Positions 1-6,825 of a DNA stretch of 6,825 bases are shown here, piece after piece. The DNA comes from Prevotella sp. (GTDB lineage: Bacteria; Bacteroidota; Bacteroidia; Bacteroidales; Bacteroidaceae), in contig JAJPZE010000026.1 of NCBI GenBank assembly GCA_021204565.1, forward strand, positions 1 to 6,825. The letters run 5' to 3'. Below the pieces are notes generated by a model that worked only from the letters and a program-made list of their open reading frames with translations, made no database searches and was not told the DNA's origin. The translations under genes and the position numbers were made by a program. The first letter of the stretch is position 1; each line of letters begins with the position of its first letter.

Positions 1-1337
1 GTGAATATCCCGAGAGCCAATGGACTGCATTATTATCCGACCCGTACTTTGCGGATAACCAACGGTTCGGCATACATATCGAGGACTCGCTTTACGCGGC
101 GACGTACAATGCGTTTAAAGCCGACCGCGACGCAGAGATACGCGCCAATGTGAGGATATCAAAGGAGAGATTCCCGCTCGGCTTCAATAGGGACAAGTTT
201 GTCTTTATCGGCGGATTGAGCAAGCTTAATACCGGCGATGCAGATGGCTGTTTGGAGGATATGAACACGGTTGTAACTGAGTTCCCGACGAGCAAATTAG
301 CGGAATTAGCGGGGATGATTATCAACGGCGTAAAGGCGGGACGGCAGTTGCGGGGCGGCAGATTCGATGTCGGCGATGTCTGGGCGCGCCGGTCAATGGT
401 GCTTAGCGAGACGGACTCCTTAGACACGCGCGAACTTTCTGCGGAGACAGATATGGCATATTATTTTCTCATTGCTTACGAGCCGGACTCTGTCAACACC
501 AATCAGCTTCTTTATCAGCTTGCACGGTTTAACTTCTCCAATTACCTCGTGCGCGACTTCGACCTCGAGCTTGAAGACCGCCAGGGGCTGAATGTGATGC
601 GTATAGGGGGGTTCAACAATTATTTCGAAGCGCGTGAATACGCGCGTGAGTTTTACCGGCAGGAGTCAATACGCGAGCTCGTGAGCGGCGGCAAAACATT
701 TATAATAAGCGGGGACAACCTCTCCTTGCTTGGCACACATTATAGTTACGACGATTACGAAGCCTTTTATGCAGAACATTTCGAGCCGTTAGAGCAACCG
801 GGAGAGCAGCTTCTCTTCGAACAGAACACGCCTCGCGGCGAGTTGGACGACGGCGGGAGCATTCCGGGAAATATCAGCCCGATACTCCAGAGAGAGCAAG
901 AAGAGGAGCAAGAAGGTGAAGATGAATATGCGATACCTGACGATAGCGGCACCGTAATCTTTGAAGATGAAGAGAATAATACCGGCACGGAGATGATCAT
1001 AGAGGATGGGGAGCCGGCAACGGACACGGGTTCAGACGTTATAATAAATGAGGAAGAACCCGAGCCTGACAACGGTACGGACATTATAATGAATGAGAAA
1101 GAACCCGAGTCTGACAACGGTACGGACATTATAGTAGATGAGGAGGAGCCGGCAAAGGAGAGCGATAATATAATTATTGAAGATGGTGAAGAACCGGGCA
1201 GCGCGGATATTTATACCTTTGGCGAAGATAATTCCGGCGATGGAGATTTTGAGTTGGACGACGGCGATTATATCCTTGGAGGGGCTGAGAGCGAAGAGGG
1301 CGAGGAAGACGAGTATTTCGAGCTTGACGGCTTCTGA
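1..1337 (+). CDS. porW: PorW/SprE-like TPR lipoprotein of the type IX secretion system, C-terminal part (5' end outside window)
   Basis: The reading frame (first full codon at base 3) is open from the left edge to TGA at 1335-1337, giving 444 residues of the C-terminal part. The GTG at 150 is internal: similarity to the family continues upstream of it (YPESQW, LLSDPYFADN, HIEDSLYAATYNAFK). Seen: TPR-like helical segments at about bases 30-340 (LSKLNTGDADGCLEDM, FPTSKLAELAGMIINGV). A conserved C-terminal domain follows at about 450-785, with FNFSNYLVRDFDLELE, a GFNNYFEAREYAREFY segment, and FIISGDNLSLLGTHYS. After it comes a tail of more than 150 residues very rich in Asp and Glu. Known: in Porphyromonas and Flavobacterium, PorW/SprE is an outer-membrane lipoprotein required for type IX secretion and gliding. 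Bacteroidales lacking that system also carry related TPR proteins, so the exact role is inferred. The lipoprotein signal would lie outside the window. The 33-bp gap to porX suggests one operon. Confidence 0.8.
   Translation, partial: EYPESQWTALLSDPYFADNQRFGIHIEDSLYAATYNAFKADRDAEIRANVRISKERFPLGFNRDKFVFIGGLSKLNTGDADGCLEDMNTVVTEFPTSKLAELAGMIINGVKAGRQLRGGRFDVGDVWARRSMVLSETDSLDTRELSAETDMAYYFLIAYEPDSVNTNQLLYQLARFNFSNYLVRDFDLELEDRQGLNVMRIGGFNNYFEAREYAREFYRQESIRELVSGGKTFIISGDNLSLLGTHYSYDDYEAFYAEHFEPLEQPGEQLLFEQNTPRGELDDGGSIPGNISPILQREQEEEQEGEDEYAIPDDSGTVIFEDEENNTGTEMIIEDGEPATDTGSDVIINEEEPEPDNGTDIIMNEKEPESDNGTDIIVDEEEPAKESDNIIIEDGEEPGSADIYTFGEDNSGDGDFELDDGDYILGGAESEEGEEDEYFELDGF
918..1220 (+). repeat. 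Degenerate 45-bp (15-residue) acidic tandem repeats inside the porW-like gene
   Basis: About seven imperfect in-frame units can be read: 918-962 (EDEYAIPDDSGTVIF), 963-1001 (13 residues), 1002-1046 (EDGEPATDTGSDVII), 1047-1091 (NEEEPEPDNGTDIIM), 1092-1136 (NEKEPESDNGTDIIV), 1137-1178 (14 residues) and 1179-1220 (14 residues, most degenerate). Units 1047-1091 and 1092-1136 differ at only 4 of 45 bases by my count, so at least that pair looks like a recent duplication; the others have drifted. Each unit is an acidic run with Pro, then mostly an Asp/Gly/Ser-Thr turn, then two or three Ile/Val. This could form alternating acidic linkers and short beta strands, possibly binding divalent cations; that is inference. 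Confidence 0.85.
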
Positions 1338-1370
1338 AAGATTATTTGCGGCGATACAACATATATATTT

Positions 1371-2936
1371 ATGACAAACGGTTTATTACTTTGGGCAGAC
1401 GACGAAATTGACCTTTTGCGGGGTCAGGTGATATTTCTTGAGAAGAAAGGATATGAGGTTGTAACAGTCAGCAACGGGAGCGACGCGATAGAGGAATGCC
1501 GGGCAAGGACGTTTGATTTGGTTATATTAGACGAAATGATGCCGGGCAAGAGCGGTTTGGAGACCTTAGAAGAGATAAAGGCGATACAGCCCGCGACGCC
1601 GGTAGTGATGTTAACCAAGAGCGAGGAAGAAGACATTATGGACGAAGCAATAGGGAAGAAGATTGCGGATTATTTAATAAAGCCGGTCAACCCGAACCAA
1701 ATATTGCTGTCGCTCAAAAAGAACGTCCACCGGAAAGAGATAGAGACGGAAGTTGTGGAAAGCGGTTATCAACAGCAATTTATGCAATTATCAAATGAGA
1801 TAGCATCTTGCCGGCATTTCTCGGATTGGGCGGAGCTCTACCGCAAGTTGATACGTTGGGAAATAGAGCTTTCTTCTGTCTCTGCCGCTATGCAAGACCT
1901 TATTGCGACGCAAAAGGAAGAGGCGAACGCGGAGTTCGCGAAATACATTAAGAAGAACTATTTGGACTGGGCAAGATGCGCCACGTTCCTCAAAGGCGAG
2001 CGCCCTATGATGAGTCCCGACATATTCAAAACGAAGGTGTTCCCCCTTTTAGACAAGGGGGAAACGGTATTCTTTATAATGATTGACAACTTCCGTTATG
2101 ACCAGTGGCGCGTCCTTGCCGGGGAGATTGGGGATATGTTCGACATAGATGAAGAGATTTATCTAAGCATCTTGCCAACGGCAACACAATATTCCCGTAA
2201 CGCCATTTTCTCGGGTTTGATGCCGGAAGAGATAGCGAAGATGTATCCCGATTTATGGGTTGACGAGGACGAAGACGAGGGAAAAAACCTGAACGAAGGG
2301 CGGCTTATAGAGACCCTTTTGCAACGTTTCCGGCGGAAGAACACCTTCACATACAGCAAGATAAACGGCTCCTCTGGGGCGGAGAAATATATTAACAGGC
2401 TGGGGAATATCGCGTCGGGAAAGGATATATGCGTTCTTGTTGTCAACTTTATCGATATGCTCTCGCACGCGGGGACGGAGGTGAAGATGGTGCGTGAATT
2501 GGCAAATAACGAGAGCGCATACCGGTCGATAACGCTGTCGTGGTTCCGTCATTCCGTGCTCGCAGATCTGTTCAAATACCTTGCCGAGAGCCGGTATAAG
2601 ATAGTGCTGACAACCGACCACGGCAGCATACGCACTACTAAGGCGGTGAAGATTGTAGGCGATAGGGACACCACCGTCAATCTGCGTTATAAAGCCGGTC
2701 GCAGCATCAGTTGCGAGTCGAAAGACGTGTTCACTATACGCAATCCCCACGAAGCCGGACTGCCCGCGCCTAATCTGTCGACGAGCTATGTGTTCGCTAC
2801 GGGCAACATGTTCTTTGCTTATCCGAACAACTTCAATTATTATGCGTCGTTCTTTAAGAACACGTTTCAACACGGGGGTATATCTATGGAAGAGATGTTG
2901 GTTCCCGTTGTAACGCTTACTCCTCGTAAACATTAA
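1371..2936 (+). CDS. porX: PorX, response regulator with PglZ phosphodiesterase output domain (type IX secretion regulator)
   Basis: A complete protein of 521 residues, close to the family length. Residues 1-120 are a receiver domain: acidic pocket D10/D11, phospho-acceptor D54 (LVILDEMMPG), T82, switch Y101 and K104 (YLIKP). A helical linker spans about 130-220. Residues about 230-521 are a PglZ domain of the alkaline-phosphatase superfamily, with candidate metal and catalytic residues D239 (FFIMIDNFRYD), T272 (PTATQYSRN), H366 (NFIDMLSH), D416/H417 (TTDHGS) and H501 (QHGGISMEEM). No expected residue is missing. Known: PorX works with the histidine kinase PorY and the sigma factor SigP to control type IX secretion genes, and its PglZ domain hydrolyses oligonucleotides. 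It acts in the cytoplasm. The ATG at 1371 fits because the first beta strand (GLLLWADDE) begins at once. There is no Shine-Dalgarno, only an AT-rich leader, as usual for Bacteroidota. It lies between the porW-like gene and dnaE with short gaps. Confidence 0.95.
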   Translation: MTNGLLLWADDEIDLLRGQVIFLEKKGYEVVTVSNGSDAIEECRARTFDLVILDEMMPGKSGLETLEEIKAIQPATPVVMLTKSEEEDIMDEAIGKKIADYLIKPVNPNQILLSLKKNVHRKEIETEVVESGYQQQFMQLSNEIASCRHFSDWAELYRKLIRWEIELSSVSAAMQDLIATQKEEANAEFAKYIKKNYLDWARCATFLKGERPMMSPDIFKTKVFPLLDKGETVFFIMIDNFRYDQWRVLAGEIGDMFDIDEEIYLSILPTATQYSRNAIFSGLMPEEIAKMYPDLWVDEDEDEGKNLNEGRLIETLLQRFRRKNTFTYSKINGSSGAEKYINRLGNIASGKDICVLVVNFIDMLSHAGTEVKMVRELANNESAYRSITLSWFRHSVLADLFKYLAESRYKIVLTTDHGSIRTTKAVKIVGDRDTTVNLRYKAGRSISCESKDVFTIRNPHEAGLPAPNLSTSYVFATGNMFFAYPNNFNYYASFFKNTFQHGGISMEEMLVPVVTLTPRKH

Positions 2937-2963
2937 TTCAATATTCCGATCCTTAGAGAAATT

Positions 2964-5900
2964 ATGCAAGATTTTGTTCATCTTCACGTCCATACATATT
3001 ACTCTATTCTCGACGGTCAGTCGGCAATAGACAAGCTTGTAGACAAGGCGATAGCAGACGGTATGCGCGGTATGGCGATAACCGACCACGGGAATATGTT
3101 CGGCGTAAAGGAATTTTTTGACTATTGCGAGGGTATAAATGCGAAGCGCCGGAGTGAGGGCAAGGAGCCGTTTAAGCCGGTTTTCGGTTGCGAGATGTAT
3201 GTTGCCCGCCGGGGTAAGGAGCAAAAAGAGCACGAGCACGGCGATATGGGGGGCAATCATTTGGTTGTTCTTGCGAAGAACGAGACGGGTTATCACAACC
3301 TCATCCGTCTCGTTTCTCATGCCTGGACGGAGGGATTTTATATGCGTCCGCGCACGGATCGGAAAGAATTGGAGCGTTATCACGAGGGGCTGATAATCTG
3401 TTCGGCGTGCATCGCGGGCGAGGTTCCGGAGAAGATATTAAAAGGGGATATACGCGGCGCGCGGGAAGCTATTGAGTGGTTTCACGGCATATGGGGAGAG
3501 GATTATTATCTCGAACTGCAACGCCACGAAGTAACCGATCCGGCGACGAAAGCCAACCGGGAGACATTTCCCTTGCAACAAAAGGCGAATAAGGTGCTTA
3601 TTGAGTTGGCGCGTGAATATGGTATCAAGCTTGTTTGCACCAACGATTGTCATTTCGTCGACGAGGAGAACGCGGAGGCTCACGACCGCCTCTTATGCGT
3701 GTCGACGAATAAGGATTTGGACGACCCGAACCGTATGCGTTATACGAAGCAAGAGTGGTTTAAGACGCGCGAAGAGATGAACACGGTGTTCGCCGACATA
3801 CCCGAAGCGTTGTCAAACACTTGCGAAGTGCTTGACAAAGTTGAATTTTACGACATCAACCACTCCCCTATTATGCCTTTCTTTCCCATTCCGGAGACGT
3901 TCGGCACGGAGGAGGAGTGGCGAAAGAAATATACCCGCGAGGAGCTGTACCGCGAGTTCACTACCGACGAGAGAGGCTTTAACCCGTTGCCTGAGGCGGA
4001 GGGCGCGGCGAAGATAGAGCGTCTCGGCGGGTATGAGAAGCTGTATCGTATCAAATTCGAAGCGGATTATTTGGCACTCCTTTCGTACGCGGGCGCACGC
4101 AGGTTATATGGGGATCCGTTGCCGGAAGAGGTGGATGAACGGATACGCTTTGAGCTCCACGTGATGAAGACTATGGGGTTTCCCGGGTATTTCCTCATTG
4201 TACAGGATTTCATTAATGCGGCCAGGAACGAGTTAGGCGTGCGTGTCGGACCGGGTAGAGGGTCTGCGGCGGGGAGTGTGGTTGCGTATTGTTTGGGCAT
4301 AACCCGTATCGACCCGCTTAAATACAACCTTCTGTTCGAGCGTTTTCTTAATCCCGACCGTGTTTCTCTGCCTGATATTGATACGGATTTCGACGACGAA
4401 GGACGCGGGCGTGTGTTGCAATGGGTGATGAATAAGTATGGTGCGGAGAACTGTGCTCATATAATCACATTTGGCACGATGGCGGTCAAGAATGCGTTGA
4501 AAGACGTGGCGCGGGTGGAGAAGGTGCCGCTCGATGTTGTCAATCGTTGGTGTCGCGAGATACCCGCCAAGCTGCCCGGCGGGGCGGCAATGAGCGTCAA
4601 GAATGTCGTGAAATACATTCCCGCGCTACAAGAGGCGGCGAAGAGCAACGACCGACATTATGCCAACACTATCAAGTACGCCCAGATGCTCGAGGGTACG
4701 GTTCGCGGAACGGGCATACACGCCTGCGGCTTCATTATTTGCCAGGATCCGATTATCGACCACGTCCCGGTCTCGACCGCCGACGATCCCGACTTCCCTG
4801 ATACGAAAACGACGGTTACGCAATACGACGGACATTACATCGAAGACACCGGTTTGATAAAGATGGATTTCCTCGGGCTAAGCACGCTGACGGAGCAAAA
4901 AGAAGCGATAAAGAACATAAAGCTTACAACGGGGATAGATGTTGACATAGATAACATCCCGTTAAACGACGAGGAGACGTATAAATTATACCAACGCGGA
5001 CAGACCGTAGGCACGTTCCAATTCGAGTCGCCCAATATGCAGAAGTTCCTGCGGGAGCTCCACCCGACGGTGTTTGAAGACCTTATAGCGATGAATGCAT
5101 TATATCGTCCGGGACCGTTGGATTACATCCCGTCGTTCATCCGGCGCAAGAACGGTAAGGAGAAGATTGAGTACGACCTGCCTTGCATGGAGAAATATCT
5201 CAAAGAGACCTACGGCATTACGGTATATCAAGAGCAAGTTATGCTTCTCTCGCGGTTGCTTGCGGGTTTCACACGGGGCGAGAGTGATGCCCTGAGAAAG
5301 GCGATGGGCAAAAAGAAGAAGATGATTGTCGACCAGATGAAACCCAAGTTTATAGAGGGCGGGCGGCGTAACGGACACGATCCGAAGATACTCGAAAAGA
5401 TTTGGGCGGACTGGGAGAAGTTTGCTTCGTACGCCTTTAACAAGTCGCACGCGGCTTGTTACTCGTGGGTTGCTTATCAGACGGCGTATCTCAAAGCACA
5501 TTATCCCGCGGAGTTTATGGCGGCGATTATGACCTGCCGAAGGGATGATATAATAAAGCTGACCAAACTTTTGGACGAATGCAAGGCGATGCACATCGCC
5601 ACTCTCGGACCTGATATTAACGAGAGTTTCGCCGATTTCGGAGTGAACGAGAGGGGGGAGATACGCTTCGGTTTGGCAGCCGTGAAAGGTATCGGAAGTG
5701 CCGCGGCGGAGGTTATGATATCGGAGCGGCTGAGCGGCGGTCCCTATAAGAGCCTTATCGACTTCATACAACGGACGAACTTCGACGTGGTCAACCGCAA
5801 GGTTATAGAAGCGCTGGCACTCAGCGGGGCGTTAGATGCGTTCGGCTTGGACCGCGAGCAATACGTTACGCCGTATAACAACAAAGAGGAGGCTTTTATA

Positions 5901-6662
5901 GACGCACTTATTCGCTTCGGGTGGAGCTATCAACGCACCCTCAAAGAATCATCCGTCTCCTTATTCGGTTTCGACGATATATCCGACACTATACAAGCGC
6001 CTAACCCGCCGAAAAATTACCCCAAATGGAGCAGTATAGAGCGGCTGAACAAGGAGAAAGAGATGACGGGGATATATCTCTCGGCACATCCGCTCGATGA
6101 TTACAAGATTATTTTACAATCGATGTGCAACACTCATTGCAGCGAGTTGAAAGACAAAGACATACTTGCGGAGAGAGGGAATGTTACGTTTGCGGGGATT
6201 GTTACATCCGTTCGCAAGGGATACACGAAGAGGGGTAACCTGTTCGGAGCCGTTAAGATAGAGGACTACGAGGGGGCGGGAGAGCTTGTTTTATTTGATA
6301 ATTGGCAGGCTTGGTCGGAGTATTTCACGGAGAACGCGTTAGTATATGTGCACGCCGTCTGCGCCAAGATGCGCGGCGATTACATCAATTTCAATATAAC
6401 GAATGTTGAACACCCGGGCGAAGCAAAGAAGAGAATAGAGAAAATCACAATCGCAATAACGAACGATATAAGTATAGATACGGTTGCCGACCTGACGGCG
6501 TTGATAAAAAACAACAAAGGGAATACGTCTGTCGACTTTAATATTTACGACAAACCCTCCGACAGCAACATCATTCTCCACTCTAAAAACGACAGTGTCG
6601 AGCTTGCTCCCGACTTGATATCCTTTATTGAAGCTAACCCGGAGACGGAGTATTATATCTGA
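2964..6662 (+). CDS. dnaE: DNA polymerase III alpha subunit (replicative polymerase)
   Basis: A complete 1232-residue protein (E. coli DnaE is 1160), the catalytic core of the replicase that extends DNA 5' to 3' at the fork. Seen in order: PHP domain, about 1-280, with HLHVH at 6-10, ITDHGN at 39-44 and CTNDCHF at 225-231. A segment at about 310-385 is longer than in E. coli and probably a Bacteroidota-type insertion. The polymerase core has GPGRGSAAGS (429-438), the catalytic aspartate motif PDIDTDF (470-476), ITFGTMAVKNALKDVARV (500-517), the third catalytic Asp at D635 (KMDFLGL), YRPGPL (714-719) and YQEQVM (755-760). A helix-hairpin-helix follows near 903-911 (GLAAVKGIG), then a likely clamp-binding motif near 997-1001 and an OB fold at about 1073-1150. 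The ATG at 2964 fits because the PHP motif starts at residue 4. There is no Shine-Dalgarno. The gene starts 27 bp after porX and ends before a strong hairpin terminator. It is DnaE-type, not PolC. Confidence 0.98.
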   Translation: MQDFVHLHVHTYYSILDGQSAIDKLVDKAIADGMRGMAITDHGNMFGVKEFFDYCEGINAKRRSEGKEPFKPVFGCEMYVARRGKEQKEHEHGDMGGNHLVVLAKNETGYHNLIRLVSHAWTEGFYMRPRTDRKELERYHEGLIICSACIAGEVPEKILKGDIRGAREAIEWFHGIWGEDYYLELQRHEVTDPATKANRETFPLQQKANKVLIELAREYGIKLVCTNDCHFVDEENAEAHDRLLCVSTNKDLDDPNRMRYTKQEWFKTREEMNTVFADIPEALSNTCEVLDKVEFYDINHSPIMPFFPIPETFGTEEEWRKKYTREELYREFTTDERGFNPLPEAEGAAKIERLGGYEKLYRIKFEADYLALLSYAGARRLYGDPLPEEVDERIRFELHVMKTMGFPGYFLIVQDFINAARNELGVRVGPGRGSAAGSVVAYCLGITRIDPLKYNLLFERFLNPDRVSLPDIDTDFDDEGRGRVLQWVMNKYGAENCAHIITFGTMAVKNALKDVARVEKVPLDVVNRWCREIPAKLPGGAAMSVKNVVKYIPALQEAAKSNDRHYANTIKYAQMLEGTVRGTGIHACGFIICQDPIIDHVPVSTADDPDFPDTKTTVTQYDGHYIEDTGLIKMDFLGLSTLTEQKEAIKNIKLTTGIDVDIDNIPLNDEETYKLYQRGQTVGTFQFESPNMQKFLRELHPTVFEDLIAMNALYRPGPLDYIPSFIRRKNGKEKIEYDLPCMEKYLKETYGITVYQEQVMLLSRLLAGFTRGESDALRKAMGKKKKMIVDQMKPKFIEGGRRNGHDPKILEKIWADWEKFASYAFNKSHAACYSWVAYQTAYLKAHYPAEFMAAIMTCRRDDIIKLTKLLDECKAMHIATLGPDINESFADFGVNERGEIRFGLAAVKGIGSAAAEVMISERLSGGPYKSLIDFIQRTNFDVVNRKVIEALALSGALDAFGLDREQYVTPYNNKEEAFIDALIRFGWSYQRTLKESSVSLFGFDDISDTIQAPNPPKNYPKWSSIERLNKEKEMTGIYLSAHPLDDYKIILQSMCNTHCSELKDKDILAERGNVTFAGIVTSVRKGYTKRGNLFGAVKIEDYEGAGELVLFDNWQAWSEYFTENALVYVHAVCAKMRGDYINFNITNVEHPGEAKKRIEKITIAITNDISIDTVADLTALIKNNKGNTSVDFNIYDKPSDSNIILHSKNDSVELAPDLISFIEANPETEYYI

Positions 6663-6710
6663 CTTTTCCGGTCGCCGGCACAATAGTCGCTTTCCTTAAT
6701 GCGCCCTGCC

Positions 6711-6757
6711 AAACGACGACAGATGCTTGCACCGGGCAAACATCTGTCGTCGTTTTT
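6711..6757 (+). terminator. Intrinsic terminator after dnaE
   Basis: A perfect 15-bp inverted repeat pairs 6711-6725 with 6741-6755. The loop can fold further (TTGC at 6727-6730 with GCAA at 6736-6739). The stem runs into a T tract at 6753-6757, and a second T-rich stretch lies at 6762-6768. This fits rho-independent termination of the + strand unit ending with dnaE. On the - strand the hairpin is followed by only three T residues, so it could weakly stop the converging tRNA transcript as well. The rest of 6663-6772 shows no gene. Confidence 0.85.
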
Positions 6758-6772
6758 CGATTGTTTTTCCTG

Positions 6773-6825
6773 CGGAAAGAGGGGGATTCGAACCCCCGAA
6801 GCGCTTTTGACGCTTACACGCTTTC
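6773..6825 (-). tRNA. tRNA-Ser, anticodon NGA (5' half outside window)
   Basis: On the - strand the 3' half of a class II tRNA is readable. The T arm is GGGGG-TTCGAAT-CCCCC, and the acceptor 3' strand TCTTTCC ends in discriminator G73 at base 6773. A long variable arm can form AAGCG/CGCTT around a 7-base loop. The long arm together with G73 points to serine, since leucine and tyrosine tRNAs carry A73. By alignment with E. coli tRNA-Ser, the last visible bases are anticodon positions 35-36 (GA), then A37, A38 and the stem strand GCGTG. The anticodon is therefore GGA or TGA with its first base cut off. CCA is not encoded; the next bases are CAG. The D arm and the 5' acceptor strand lie beyond the right edge. 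Confidence 0.9.

Noticed and set aside
150..152. GTG as start codon of the first gene
   Set aside because: The frame is open to the left edge and the upstream residues match the family, so the gene is cut by the window and does not start here.
767..1129. Repetitive Ser/Pro-rich open frame on the - strand
   Set aside because: Its repeats simply mirror the acidic 15-residue repeats of the porW-like gene on the other strand.
1345..1371. Possible Bacteroidota promoter (TTTG, then TATATTTA resembling TAnnTTTG) before porX
   Set aside because: The putative -7 element overlaps the ATG, which would put the transcription start inside the gene, and the spacing is shorter than usual.
2253..3383. Long open frame of 376 codons on the - strand across the porX-dnaE junction
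   Set aside because: It lies fully antisense to two well-recognised genes, its translation resembles no family I know, and its openness follows from the codon use of the + strand genes.
5100..5771. Open frame of 223 codons on the - strand inside dnaE
   Set aside because: It is antisense to the conserved polymerase core and shows no recognisable domain, so it is a coding shadow.
6668..6678. Small CCGG/CCGG hairpin just after the dnaE stop codon
   Set aside because: It has only 4 bp with a 3-base loop and no T tract, so it is too weak to call.

Overview
The window reads as a stretch of a Bacteroidota chromosome, most likely from the order Bacteroidales. The evidence is a PorX-type response regulator (REC plus PglZ domains, characteristic of the phylum), a PorW/SprE-like TPR protein, a DnaE with what looks like the Bacteroidota-type insertion before the palm, and gene starts without Shine-Dalgarno sequences. 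Base composition is near balanced, with heavy use of ATA isoleucine codons. Nothing seen suggests mobile DNA, CRISPR or phage. The genus cannot be named from the sequence alone.

Layout: bases 1-1337 are the 3' part of a large TPR protein of the PorW/SprE family. It ends in an unusually long, strongly acidic tail built on degenerate 15-residue repeats. After 33 bp comes porX (1371-2936), a complete response regulator whose output domain is a PglZ phosphodiesterase. After another 27 bp comes dnaE (2964-6662), the complete replicative DNA polymerase III alpha subunit with an apparently intact PHP metal site. All three lie on the + strand with very short gaps and no visible terminator between them, so they are probably co-transcribed. 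A strong hairpin terminator (6711-6757) closes the unit. A serine tRNA on the - strand converges on it and runs off the right edge.

How they fit together: PorW and PorX both belong to the type IX secretion / gliding system. PorW is an outer-membrane lipoprotein linked to the secretion trunk, and PorX is the cytoplasmic regulator. Their neighbourhood here makes functional sense, since the characterised Porphyromonas gingivalis por genes are scattered. dnaE is a housekeeping gene whose link to them is probably only positional. The window is mostly ordinary. The items most worth a second look are the acidic repeat tail, the porW-porX-dnaE linkage, the complete PHP site and the altered clamp-binding motif of DnaE. 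I found no convincing undescribed system.
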